The notes beneath the pieces were generated by a model, which did not search any database, was not told where the DNA came from, and saw nothing but the letters and a program-made list of their open reading frames with translations. DNA of 64,000 nt from contig JACZKE010000009.1 in the NCBI GenBank assembly GCA_014860225.1, forward strand, positions 1 through 64,000, given 5' to 3'. The position numbers and the translations under genes are program-made. Shown in pieces: positions 41,840 through 50,285 of this stretch. Each line of letters opens with the position of its first letter. Positions within the stretch are counted from its first letter, which is position 1. Source of the DNA: Desulfuromonadales bacterium (lineage in GTDB: Bacteria > Desulfobacterota > Desulfuromonadia > Desulfuromonadales > BM103).

Positions 41840-43144
41840 TCAGGACAGGTCTTGCACGGCCTGGTAGATGATGTCGAAGAGTTCCTGGATGTCCTCTTCA
41901 GCAATACATGAGAAAGCGATGCGCAAATCGGTGCTGCCGATAGAGATGGTACCGACACCGTATTTGTCGAGCAGGTGCAGACGCAGTTTCTCGGCATCGA
42001 CCTGCTTCAGCTTGAGGCACATGAAATAGCCGGAGTTGAAGGGATAGTAGTCCCAGCAGGAATTGTACTTACCGCTGTCAAGGACCTGCTTGGTCTTGAG
42101 AGCTCGCCCTTTCATGATTTCAAACTTTTCATTCTTCTGCTTGATGAAATCCGGTGACTTGAGCGCCTCGATCACGAATGTCTGCGACGGGTGCGGGCAG
42201 TTGGATATGGTCGCGCGGATAATCCCCATGGTCTTCTTCTCGAGAGCGGTGATGACCGGTTCATTTTCGTAATCGTTGCCGTCGGCGAAGGTGATGAAGC
42301 CGGTGCGGAAACCCCAGACGAATTCTTCCTTGGTCGCACCGTCGAGTTTAACCGCAAGAATACGCGGATGCAGGTTGGCCAGTTTACCGAACAGCGACTC
42401 CTGCAAGGAATCCTCGTAGAACAAACCGAAATAGGCGTCGTCGGTGATCACCACGACATCGCAGCCGCCCTCGGCGATTTCCTTAATCGCTGCAACGATC
42501 TCATCCCCCTCGGCAACGGTCGGCGTATAGCCGCTAGGATTATTGGGGAAGTTGAGCAACACGACGACCTTGCCCTTTTCTTCCGCGGAGTTCTTCAGCT
42601 CAGCGCGGAAGCCGTTGACATTGTAGCCACCGGCCACGGTGAAGGTCGGGTGCTTCTTGACGATCGCTCCGCAACGGGTGACAAAGGTCAAGTTGTAATT
42701 ACCCCAGAGCATATCCGGCAGGATCAGGTGGTCACCCTTGTCGATGAACAGGTCGGCGACGATCGACAGACCATGGGTCAGTGCACTGGTAACGATCGGG
42801 TTACTGAAATGTTTCCCCTGCATGCAGGGATTCTCACGCAGCATCTTCTCGCGCCAGAGCGAACGCAGTTCCGGCTTGCCAGCCGGTGGTGCATAAGGGT
42901 ATATATCCTTCGGGTCAAATTTGCTCAGCTTGTCCTGGATACATTGCAGATACATCGGCCCGGAGCCTTCGGTGGCAATACCGATGGTCGCATTGAAACG
43001 GTGAGCCTTCTCTTTTGCTTCGGCAGACTGGGTCAGAATCCCTTTGGGAAAGAACAGGTTTTTGCCGAGTTCGGAGAGTGACTCGAGCACATGAGGGTTA
43101 TGTTGACTGAGCTGATCATTCAGTTCTTTGGCCAGGGGATTCAT
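41840..43144 (-). CDS. PLP-dependent class I/II aminotransferase
   Basis: 434 residues of the fold-type I family. The PLP lysine is Lys272 in DGATKEEFVWGFRTGF; the supporting NFPNNPSGY and ITDDAYFG motifs are intact. It has the N-terminal signature SELGKNLFFPKGILTQSAEA. Family members transaminate aromatic or other amino acids, but the substrate cannot be read from the sequence. It stands alone with its own terminator. Confidence 0.9.
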   Translation of the reverse strand: MNPLAKELNDQLSQHNPHVLESLSELGKNLFFPKGILTQSAEAKEKAHRFNATIGIATEGSGPMYLQCIQDKLSKFDPKDIYPYAPPAGKPELRSLWREKMLRENPCMQGKHFSNPIVTSALTHGLSIVADLFIDKGDHLILPDMLWGNYNLTFVTRCGAIVKKHPTFTVAGGYNVNGFRAELKNSAEEKGKVVVLLNFPNNPSGYTPTVAEGDEIVAAIKEIAEGGCDVVVITDDAYFGLFYEDSLQESLFGKLANLHPRILAVKLDGATKEEFVWGFRTGFITFADGNDYENEPVITALEKKTMGIIRATISNCPHPSQTFVIEALKSPDFIKQKNEKFEIMKGRALKTKQVLDSGKYNSCWDYYPFNSGYFMCLKLKQVDAEKLRLHLLDKYGVGTISIGSTDLRIAFSCIAEEDIQELFDIIYQAVQDLS

Positions 43145-43292
43145 TTTTTGCCTCCAGAGGTTGAGTGTTTATAACCTGTTAAACGCGGCTTATTTAATCA
43201 GGATCGCTTAAGAATTGTCAATGCAATTTCACCTGAAATGGTGGAAGCTTGATGATCTACAGACTGCTAACAAACAATTCAGGTCATTACCT

Positions 43293-44186
43293 ATGCTGTT
43301 TCTGCAAGTCATACTCCCGGTCTTTCTGATTGCCTCTGCAGGTTTTGTTTTTGAACGCAGGTCAGGAACCGATCTGCACTCTCTGGCCAACAGCGCACTC
43401 TACCTCTTCGCCCCGTCTCTGGTATTTTCTTCACTGTTGAAACACAATGTCGAAGGTGACGTTCTCGGACGTCTCATGCTTTTCATGGTGCTCTACACAG
43501 GCCTCTTCTGCCTGCTGGCTTACGGTATCGCACGCTGGCGAAAATTTGACAGCAATACGACCCGTGCGTTCACCCTGGTGACCTCGATGATGAACATCGG
43601 CAACTTCGGCTTGCCGCTTGTCTTCTTCGCCTACGGGGAACAGGCAATCAATATTTCGGTATTGGTTTTTGTTCTTTTCAACCTCCCCCTGGGCACCCTG
43701 GCGATACTGATCGCGCAAGGTCAGGGTGTCAAATGGCAAGAAGCGCTCAAGAACACCTTGAAGATACCGATCTTTTACGGCATGGCGCTGGCTATCCTCT
43801 GCAAAGTATTTGACTGGCAACCACCGGAATATATCATTCGTTCGACAGATCTGCTTGGTCAGGCGACTATCCCGATCATGCTGGTTCTGCTCGGCATGCA
43901 GTTGTCGCGCACTAAGGTGACACAAAACTGGGGCTTTTTCAGCCTGGCAACAGTGATGCGCTTGCTCGTTGGACCGGTGCTGGCTGTCGTTCTGACTACC
44001 TTGCTGGGTCTCGACGGCCTGACACGCAAAATCGTCATCCTGCAGACCAGCACTCCTTCGGCAGTCCTGCCACTCCTCTACACCCTGCGCTTCAACACGC
44101 GTCCGGATCTGGTTTCGGGCACAATCCTGCTCAGTACGCTCTGCAGTGCGATCACCTTGACAGTTTTACTTTATTGGCTGGGTTGA
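43293..44186 (+). CDS. AEC-family (auxin efflux carrier-like) transporter
   Basis: 297 residues from the ATG at 43293 (MLFLQVILPVFLIASAGF); an upstream frame to 43215 is not membrane-like. About ten hydrophobic segments in two repeats, with GNFGLPLVFFAYGEQA near the middle, the N-G-P motif of the family. It probably exports a small organic acid or similar metabolite in the inner membrane. Transcribed alone. Confidence 0.88.
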   Translation: MLFLQVILPVFLIASAGFVFERRSGTDLHSLANSALYLFAPSLVFSSLLKHNVEGDVLGRLMLFMVLYTGLFCLLAYGIARWRKFDSNTTRAFTLVTSMMNIGNFGLPLVFFAYGEQAINISVLVFVLFNLPLGTLAILIAQGQGVKWQEALKNTLKIPIFYGMALAILCKVFDWQPPEYIIRSTDLLGQATIPIMLVLLGMQLSRTKVTQNWGFFSLATVMRLLVGPVLAVVLTTLLGLDGLTRKIVILQTSTPSAVLPLLYTLRFNTRPDLVSGTILLSTLCSAITLTVLLYWLG

Positions 44187-44229
44187 GTGGTTGTTTCTGA
44201 AGTGCTGAATAAGAACAAATGATTTTGTT

Positions 44230-44297
44230 AGAAAAATTGCTCATATCCAGAGTGAAAACTGTGCTTGTGGTGTCCGGAGTTTCCGGATGGACATCAA
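44230..44297 (+). repeat. Dispersed repeat family B, copy 1
   Basis: AGAAAAATTGCTC, then AAAACTGTGCTTGTGG and TGTCCGGAG-TTTCCGGATGGACA, with the last part forming an imperfect hairpin. Matches 31013-31080 with about nine differences, and 19692-19726 over the 3' half. Located between the convergent AEC and mlaD genes. Confidence 0.8.
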
Positions 44298-44305
44298 ATA
44301 CAATT

Positions 44306-44331
44306 TGCCCATCCGGGTTCCCGGATGGGCA
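44306..44331 (-). terminator. Hairpin between AEC and mlaD ends
   Basis: A perfect 12-bp palindrome TGCCCATCCGGG (44306-44317), 2-nt loop, CCCGGATGGGCA (44320-44331). On the minus strand it is followed by AAATTGTATTTG, on the plus strand by A-rich sequence. Probably serves mlaD; the poor T tract lowers confidence. Confidence 0.55.
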
Positions 44332-44367
44332 AAAACGAGAAATCGATCCGTATCTTGTTGTGGTTCC

Positions 44368-45456
44368 TTAGAAGAGAGTGCCGAGGACAACGCCAAGGGC
44401 GGAAAGCGGACCGGTGTCACTGATGCCATCAACAGACTTCTCAACCTTGTGCAGCGTGGTTTTGGCGTCCAGATAAAGGTCGTCTTCATTAAGCAGACGC
44501 CCTAGGGTCCCATGACCATCATCAATCTTGCCGGCGATACTGCTGATCCGCACCATGCTCTCGTTAACATTGTCGTAGAGGGCGTCATCATGCAGCAGTT
44601 TGCCGAGAGACCCCTTTCCCTGATTGACTTTACCGGTAATCTCATTGAGGTTGGCAACCGTTTGAGCAGCCTCCTCATAAAGTCGATCATCGACCAGCAG
44701 CTTGCCCAGGGTCCCTTCCCCAGACTTGATCTGGTCTGAGAGGTCGGCAAGGTTGATCATGGTGTGGTTGAGGTTATCGTACAGAGCCGGGTCAGCGATC
44801 AGTTTACCGAGGGTCCCTTCGCCACTATCGAGGCGCGCCAGGAGTTGATTCAGGCGTGTGGACATGGCGGTCATCTCTTCATATAAAGCCGGATTATTCA
44901 CCAAGCGACCCAGGGTGCCCTCTCCCTCGTCAATCTTGGTGATAATGCTTTCGAGGCGGTTCACCGCATCGGCGAGCGGTTCGCGAGTCTCATCAACCAA
45001 CTCGCCGAGTGGCCTTAAAACGCGATCCTGGTTGCGATCCAGGTTACTGATTAACTGATCGATGTTGGCGCTGTCCTCAGTCTGAACGGTACTGTCGACA
45101 GGCAACAGCTTGCTGTCTGCCGAGCCGAAGTCAACGCCGAGAAACGTACCGCCAAGCATGTTTGTTTGCCGGATCTGCGCCACGCTATCTTCGCGGAGGA
45201 CGTCTTCCCGGTTGACATAAAAGTCGACGCGGACACGGCTGTCTTCGATACTGATTTCCAGAACCTTGCCGGCATCAACACCAGCAATCCTGACCGGGTC
45301 GCCGACGCTCAAGCCGACCGAAGAGTTAAAATACGCATGATATGCGTATTGATCCTCAAAAGGACGCCAGTCCTCGACCAGCTCAATCATGACTGCCAGT
45401 AAAATCAGGGATGCCAGAAAAAACAGACCGACTTTCTGCTCGACCGATATCGCCAT
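44368..45456 (-). CDS. mlaD: MlaD-like MCE protein with a repeated tail
   Basis: 362 residues from the ATG at 45456, 1 bp after mlaF. One membrane segment (8-25) and a single MCE domain (about 35-115, VGDPVRIAGVDAGKVLEI). The tail (residues 175-330) contains five copies of an xGTLGKLLxDxALYD motif at 179, 213, 247, 281 and 315, period 34, joined by helical heptad-like stretches. The tail would extend the MCE ring into the periplasm. It delivers lipid with MlaF and MlaE. Confidence 0.93.
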   Translation of the reverse strand: MAISVEQKVGLFFLASLILLAVMIELVEDWRPFEDQYAYHAYFNSSVGLSVGDPVRIAGVDAGKVLEISIEDSRVRVDFYVNREDVLREDSVAQIRQTNMLGGTFLGVDFGSADSKLLPVDSTVQTEDSANIDQLISNLDRNQDRVLRPLGELVDETREPLADAVNRLESIITKIDEGEGTLGRLVNNPALYEEMTAMSTRLNQLLARLDSGEGTLGKLIADPALYDNLNHTMINLADLSDQIKSGEGTLGKLLVDDRLYEEAAQTVANLNEITGKVNQGKGSLGKLLHDDALYDNVNESMVRISSIAGKIDDGHGTLGRLLNEDDLYLDAKTTLHKVEKSVDGISDTGPLSALGVVLGTLF

Positions 45457-45457
45457 A

Positions 45458-46357
45458 CTATTTTCCTTCTTCCTGGATGCCTTTGGTCGTTGTATAGATA
45501 AAATTCCGCACAATTGGATTCTGGCTCTTTTTGATCTCATCAGGCGTGCCGACAGCAATGATTTCGCCATCATGCATCATAGCAACACGGTCAGACAGAT
45601 AAAGTGCAAAGCTGAGGTCATGACTGACGATAACAGTCGTCAATTTAACCTTTTCTTTAAGAGACATGATAACCCGAGCCAGTTCGTCGGAGGTCACCGG
45701 ATCGAGTTCAGCGGTCGGCTCGTCATAAAGGATCAGGTCAGGATTCATCGCCAGCGAGCGGGCGATTGCTACCCGCTTCCTCATTCCGCCCGAAAGTTCC
45801 GAGGTACGCAACTCTTCCTTGCCTGCGAGGCCTACCAGGTCCAGCTTTTCCCGGATAATACGGCGGATACGCGCTTCTCCGCAGATGCGTTTTTCACGCA
45901 GCCAGAGGCCGACGTTTTCACCGACTGTCAATGAATTGAAGAGTGCGGATGACTGAAAAACCATGCTGTAGCGATAACTGCGTTTTGCATTTATCGACTC
46001 TGTCTTGCTTACATCATGGTCGTTGATCAGGATTTGCCCGCTGTCAGCATTTTCCAGCTTAACGATATGTTTAAGCAGCACGCTTTTCCCGGTTCCTGAT
46101 GGGCCGATGATCGAAAAAGTTTCTCCAGGCTCAATTGTCAAGTTGATATTCTTGAGGACATGATTGTCGCCGAAAGATTTATTGAGGTCCTTGATCTTAA
46201 TACTTACGCCAGAGGATCCTTCGTAACCGCTCTGACAGTTGTCTCCCTCTAAGATTGAAGGCGAAAAACCGTGCGCAAGTTTGGTCCAGAGACTGCCGAG
46301 AGGATTCAAGCCATTCAGGAAATGTCCATTTTTCGAGTTTTTGTCAGAATGTGTCAA
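45458..46357 (-). CDS. mlaF: MlaF-like ABC ATPase
   Basis: 299 residues. Walker A GPSGTGKS (85-92), signature LSGGM, Walker B LILYDEPTAELDP and the H-loop SHD are intact, and the MlaF-type TTVIVSHD is present. The start is a TTG with AAGGGG 7 nt upstream. It adds a ~50-residue N-terminal extension before the usual domain start (VSIKIKDLNKSF); no ATG or GTG sits there. It powers MlaE. Confidence 0.93.
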   Translation of the reverse strand: MTHSDKNSKNGHFLNGLNPLGSLWTKLAHGFSPSILEGDNCQSGYEGSSGVSIKIKDLNKSFGDNHVLKNINLTIEPGETFSIIGPSGTGKSVLLKHIVKLENADSGQILINDHDVSKTESINAKRSYRYSMVFQSSALFNSLTVGENVGLWLREKRICGEARIRRIIREKLDLVGLAGKEELRTSELSGGMRKRVAIARSLAMNPDLILYDEPTAELDPVTSDELARVIMSLKEKVKLTTVIVSHDLSFALYLSDRVAMMHDGEIIAVGTPDEIKKSQNPIVRNFIYTTTKGIQEEGK

Positions 46358-46368
46358 TACAGAGCCCC

Positions 46369-47142
46369 TTAAATCATAAAGCGCGTCAAGAGATAGTTGG
46401 CAACCATGATCAGCAGGAAGGAGAGAACCACCGACCTGGTTGTCGACTCGCCGATTCCCCGCGCACCACCACTTGTCTTAAAGCCGATGTAACATCCGAC
46501 ATGACCGATAATGCCACCGAAAACCATCGCCTTTAGAAGACCCTTGAAAACCTCCTTATAGCTCAACGCTCGGATCATGTTGTCGTAGTAAACACTAAAA
46601 GGGACATTGATTTTCGGATTGACTTCTGCGACGACACCACCGCCGATGATACCAACGATAATGGCAAAGACAACAAGCGCCGGCACACAAAAAAGGCAGG
46701 CAATCAATCTCGGCATGGCCAGGTAGCGTACCGGACTGATTTCCAGTGTTTTCAGCGCATCAATCTCTTCGTAAACCTGCATGGCACCAATTTCGGCCGC
46801 CATGGCAGAACCAATACGGCCGGCAACCAGCAAGCTGGTCATAACCGGTCCGAGCTCCTTGACCATCGACACGCCGACGATGGCCCCGATGGCTTCCTGG
46901 GAGCCATAAAGTGCCAACTCGGTACCTGTCTGCACAGAAAGTACCATACCGACAAAGAGAGCGACCAGCATGGCAATCGGCAGCGTGCCGACGCCGATCA
47001 AGTTCATCTGGCGAAGGATGCTGGTCAGATTGCGCGGTGCTTCCTTGAAATAGTAAAGTGTCTGGCAAAGCAGTTCCAGCATCTCACCGAGACCCTGCGC
47101 AACATTTAGCAGTTTACTTCCCAGGATATTTAAAAAACGCAT
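46369..47142 (-). CDS. mlaE: MlaE-like permease
   Basis: 257 residues, five or six membrane segments. The permease motif VSMVKELGPVMTSLLVAGRIGSAMAAEIGAM and EIDALKTLEISPVRYL are the MlaE signature. It forms the inner-membrane channel of the MCE transporter with MlaF and MlaD. It starts 12 bp after the WP-repeat gene, and precedes mlaF by 11 bp. No mlaB or mlaC is adjacent. Confidence 0.95.
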   Translation of the reverse strand: MRFLNILGSKLLNVAQGLGEMLELLCQTLYYFKEAPRNLTSILRQMNLIGVGTLPIAMLVALFVGMVLSVQTGTELALYGSQEAIGAIVGVSMVKELGPVMTSLLVAGRIGSAMAAEIGAMQVYEEIDALKTLEISPVRYLAMPRLIACLFCVPALVVFAIIVGIIGGGVVAEVNPKINVPFSVYYDNMIRALSYKEVFKGLLKAMVFGGIIGHVGCYIGFKTSGGARGIGESTTRSVVLSFLLIMVANYLLTRFMI

Positions 47143-47154
47143 AAAGCACTTGTC

Positions 47155-48591
47155 TCACAGTGGTTCGTTCCATCGAAAGCCCCAGGGCAGATAAAAGAGG
47201 TTTAATTGTTTTCCGCTGTCGCGGTCGTGGTAACTGACCAACCCTTTCAAGAAGCGAACGTCCTTAGAGTCTGTCGACTCCTTGCGATATTCAACGAACG
47301 GGAAAAGTTCCCAGGCGACTTTTTCGCTCTGCTTCTCATACCAGTAAAGGTTCCAGAACAGACTGACGATGGAATTGCCTTGTCGGTCCCATTTCTGCTG
47401 ATAAATCCGCCATAAAGGTGACCACAAACGTTCAATCGACTGATTGCCCGGGAAAAACGGTTCGATTAGCGAAAAAATGTGCAGATGACTTACGCCGTTT
47501 GTCATATTGTAACCAAAAAGAGGCCAAAGATCGACGCGGCGCATTGAATCGCCCGTTTCATACTTGGTCTCATGCCGATCCGAATAAAGGAAGAAAAGGA
47601 TACGATCACGACGACTTTCAATCAACTCGGTCTGCATCTCATCAACCTTGTATAGCGGCCAAAGATACCACCTCTTTCTCTTAACATCCATGGTTTCATC
47701 GGCAAAAAACGGCAGTATTTTCAACCCGTGATGATTTTCCCCTTTGATAACTCGCACGAACGGCCAGGGCGCGTTCCACACCTGATAATCCTTGACGTGA
47801 TCTTGCGTTTTGGAGAAAAAAGGCCAGAGAGCGGAACGGTATGATGTCTCGGGTGTCTCCTTACTGACATAGAACGGCCAGGCCGCTCTCACCTCCATCG
47901 GGGCGTCACTGTCAAGCCCGACCGATTCCGAGAAAAAAATCGGCCAGAGGAAAAATCTTTTCCGGTAGACGCCCTGCTTGCTGCTTTGTCCATAAATCGG
48001 CCAAAACTTGTAACCTGACTCGTTTTCACCGGTTATTCTGGCAAAAAATGGCCAGAGGACATTATCAATTCGCGTAGTCTTGCGTTCCGTGCGACCGTAG
48101 AGAGGAAAGAGGGTAAAAGATATGCGATCACGGCCGAACCAATTGAAGAGGGTGCCGCCGAAAGGGAAAAAAGCCATGTAGCGGCCCTGCTCTTCTTCAC
48201 CATAGAAGAGGAAAGGGAAGAGGTAAAACCGATTACTGCTGCCGGTTTCACGTTTGCCGAAATCGTAATTAAGCAAGTGTATAAGGTGGAAGCTTGTAAA
48301 TTCCTTATCCTTGCGGTGACCGAAAACGGGATAGAGGACATCGGTGCGGGAGACATTCTCTTCATCGACAGCCCGATAAAACAGGGGCCGCAAGGCATAT
48401 TCCGTTTCAATCCCTTTGGTTTCGTATTTCAGAAGTGGCCCGAGGAGATGAAGGCTATGATAGTCAGCGGATTCCGAGGCGCGATAATCGAACAACGGCC
48501 ACATCGTTGACACTGTGGCTTCGGCTGCAATAGCAGTTGTTGCACACCAGCATACGGCGAACATCAGAAGGAGTGAAATGCCACGTTTCAT
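47155..48591 (-). CDS. Secreted WP-repeat protein, novel family, leading the mla operon
   Basis: 478 residues with a signal peptide (1-22, ATTAIAA-EA). The mature part contains about 20 copies of a short hydrophobic motif, mostly LWPFF, FWPIY, LFPLYG or PWPFV, with the Pro near positions 32, 69, 88, 126, 143, 163, 181, 198, 217, 239, 257, 277, 294, 312, 357, 392, 431 and 469. The spacing of 17-22 residues and the charged links between suggest a repeated strand, perhaps a beta solenoid or barrel. Its place before mlaE suggests an outer-membrane or periplasmic part of this lipid system. I recognise no family; function is inference. Confidence 0.85.
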   Translation of the reverse strand: MKRGISLLLMFAVCWCATTAIAAEATVSTMWPLFDYRASESADYHSLHLLGPLLKYETKGIETEYALRPLFYRAVDEENVSRTDVLYPVFGHRKDKEFTSFHLIHLLNYDFGKRETGSSNRFYLFPFLFYGEEEQGRYMAFFPFGGTLFNWFGRDRISFTLFPLYGRTERKTTRIDNVLWPFFARITGENESGYKFWPIYGQSSKQGVYRKRFFLWPIFFSESVGLDSDAPMEVRAAWPFYVSKETPETSYRSALWPFFSKTQDHVKDYQVWNAPWPFVRVIKGENHHGLKILPFFADETMDVKRKRWYLWPLYKVDEMQTELIESRRDRILFFLYSDRHETKYETGDSMRRVDLWPLFGYNMTNGVSHLHIFSLIEPFFPGNQSIERLWSPLWRIYQQKWDRQGNSIVSLFWNLYWYEKQSEKVAWELFPFVEYRKESTDSKDVRFLKGLVSYHDRDSGKQLNLFYLPWGFRWNEPL

Positions 48592-48735
48592 GTATCAAAC
48601 CGGATAGATGGATTAAAGCCGAGAAGCCGTTGCGAGCTTAGCATGAGGACATGAATTGAACAACAGGAAGTGGACCCTTTTCATCTGCGAAAAATCATTC
48701 TTTTGAACTGCCTGAATCACTATCAGCATGCAATT

Positions 48736-49689
48736 TCAGATTGATTCAAGTGCTTCGCGGGCCTGTATGTGATCCGGCGCTATTTCAAGAGCCTGGCTCA
48801 GGGCATCAAAGGCGCCGGCGCGGTCGCCGGTCTTGATGCGGCACATCCCCAAAAGGCAGAAGAAATCGGCTGATTTGAACTCGGTAGTAAAATAATTGTC
48901 CTCTTCCAGTCGCTCCAGCAATTCCGTTGCCCGACGATAATCTTTCGCAGCATAAAGATGCATCGCTTCACCGATACACTCCAGATCATCCACCAGCGGA
49001 TGGTCTGGAAAACCAACATGGACACAGGATTCAATCCGGTCCCCAATGTTGTCTGCAGTCTTCTGGTCAGGAAAAGACTTAAGCAGCCGGTCAAATTTGT
49101 TGATCGCGGCGGGATAATCTCCAAAAAGGATGTCGATTTCAGCAAGCAGGTTCAAGGCAGCATGATCGTCTGCCTGCAACTTCAATATGTCCTGTCCGTA
49201 TCGCATTGCATTCAATAGATGACGACGCACTTGTGGCAGCTCGGTAAAGGTCATTGCCAGCCCGTAGAACCCCTGGGAGAGTTGCCAGAGCAGGCCCATG
49301 TTGTCTGGCTCGAGCAGGTGCAGAATCTTGAGATAAGTGAGTTTGCGGAAAACGTAAGCAGGCTCGACTTCTTTTTTGTCAAGCATGACTACGTGAGCTG
49401 CCAGATCTGCCAGGAAATGCGCATAGCCATCACGCAAGAGCTCTGCGTAATCCGTATTATGCAGACAATCGGGAAACTGACGCAGATAATCGTAGACTCC
49501 CTCACCAATCGCATTGTCGCTGGGACCATTGTCCATATCCTTGCGTTTGATCGGCAGAGGAATTTGCGGCAGAGAAACCGGTTTTTGATCCGGTCCGACA
49601 TGGATTGCCCGATCAGCAGGCGGTTGCCAGAAAATGAACTTCCGAGGGTCAAGGTTGTTTCTGTCGAGATCAGTCAGTGATTTCATCAT
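48736..49689 (-). CDS. TPR-repeat protein, unknown function
   Basis: 317 residues without a signal peptide. The N-terminal 60 residues have no clear fold; the C-terminal 200 contain tetratricopeptide-like helices, best at residues about 160-205 and 260-315 (AAINKFDRLLKSFP, AFDALSQALEIAPDHIQA). Probably a cytoplasmic scaffold. Two adjacent ATGs at the start. It is 144 bp upstream of the WP-repeat gene on the same strand and could be co-transcribed. Confidence 0.65.
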   Translation of the reverse strand: MMKSLTDLDRNNLDPRKFIFWQPPADRAIHVGPDQKPVSLPQIPLPIKRKDMDNGPSDNAIGEGVYDYLRQFPDCLHNTDYAELLRDGYAHFLADLAAHVVMLDKKEVEPAYVFRKLTYLKILHLLEPDNMGLLWQLSQGFYGLAMTFTELPQVRRHLLNAMRYGQDILKLQADDHAALNLLAEIDILFGDYPAAINKFDRLLKSFPDQKTADNIGDRIESCVHVGFPDHPLVDDLECIGEAMHLYAAKDYRRATELLERLEEDNYFTTEFKSADFFCLLGMCRIKTGDRAGAFDALSQALEIAPDHIQAREALESI

Positions 49690-49742
49690 GTCGAAGCATT
49701 CATCCAGTCATTTCAAAAGTTTAATAAGTATTACAAGGAGCC

Positions 49743-49891
49743 TGTTGATTATACGGGCCGAAGCGAAAATTTGGAAGTTTGAGAACAGATTTTAGCTCGA
49801 TTGAAGGTTCATAGCCGTAGCTATGAACCGAAAAGGAGCTGAAATATGGGCCAAACAGCCGAATTTGCAGCCGGTTCATGGATAGTCAACA
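49743..49891. repeat. Dispersed intergenic element A, full copy 2 (149 bp)
   Basis: About 85% identical to 27103-27249. Its outer arms are TGTTGATTAT (49743-49752) and ATAGTCAACA (49882-49891), which differ from copy 1 but again pair with one G-U. The central GGTTCATAGC-CGTA-GCTATGAACC is a perfect stem. It lies between the TPR gene and the tRNA-Glu terminator. Confidence 0.85.
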
Positions 49892-49951
49892 AACTCCTGG
49901 AGTGGTCGATGCAGGTCAATCATGATAGGGGTCAGGACGAAGATGTTGTGC

Positions 49952-49981
49952 AAAAAAAAAGCGGAGCCATACGGCTCCGCT
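49952..49981 (-). terminator. Terminator of the tRNA-Lys/tRNA-Glu unit
   Basis: A perfect 9-bp stem AGCGGAGCC (49960-49968) with GGCTCCGCT (49973-49981); on the minus strand followed by T8. A second palindrome CATCTTCC-TC-GGAAGATG (49984-50001) lies between it and the tRNA. Confidence 0.85.
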
Positions 49982-50006
49982 GCCATCTTCCTCGGAAGAT
50001 GCAAGA

Positions 50007-50084
50007 TGGTACGCCCAGGGGGATTCGAACCCCCGTCGCCGCCGTGAAAGGGCGGTGTCCTGGGCCAGGCTAGACGATAGGGAC
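50007..50084 (-). tRNA. tRNA-Glu (anticodon TTC) with a poorly paired acceptor stem
   Basis: 78 nt with encoded CCA. Anticodon stem CCGCC/GGCGG with loop CTTTCAC and T arm GGGGG-TTCGAAT-CCCCC are intact. The acceptor strands are GTCCCTA and TGGGCGT: only three Watson-Crick pairs, three G-T pairs and one C-C mismatch. The 3' strand would pair with (A/G)CGCCCA. The gene may be impaired, or the 5' strand may have been altered. Confidence 0.85.
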
Positions 50085-50138
50085 TTAAAACTTCAAGCAC
50101 CTAGCAGGAAAAGTTCCTGCATGTACACGCTTAAAAAA

Positions 50139-50214
50139 TGGTGTGCCGCGTAGGGATCGAACCTACGACCATCTGATTAAAAGTCAGATGCTCTACCTAC
50201 TGAGCTAGCGGCAC
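50139..50214 (-). tRNA. tRNA-Lys (anticodon TTT)
   Basis: 76 nt with encoded CCA. Acceptor GTGCCGC/GCGGCAC is perfect, anticodon loop CTTTTAA is in a TCTGA/TCAGA stem, T arm CGTAG-GTTCGATC-CTACG. First of the two-tRNA unit. Confidence 0.97.
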
Positions 50215-50225
50215 ACAGAACGCGT

Positions 50226-50255
50226 TTTATAAACTGACCCAGACTACGTTGTCAA
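50226..50255 (-). promoter_or_regulatory. Promoter of tRNA-Lys/tRNA-Glu
   Basis: On the minus strand TTGACA (50255-50250), 18-nt spacer, TATAAA (50231-50226), 12 bp before the tRNA 5' end and 31 bp after the cpoB stop. Confidence 0.75.
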
Positions 50256-50285
50256 CCTTTTTTACAAGACTTCGACAGACAAACC

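Noticed and set aside
49846-50073. 75-codon plus-strand frame over element A and tRNA-Glu
   Set aside because: It is an antisense reading through the repeat element, terminator and tRNA.
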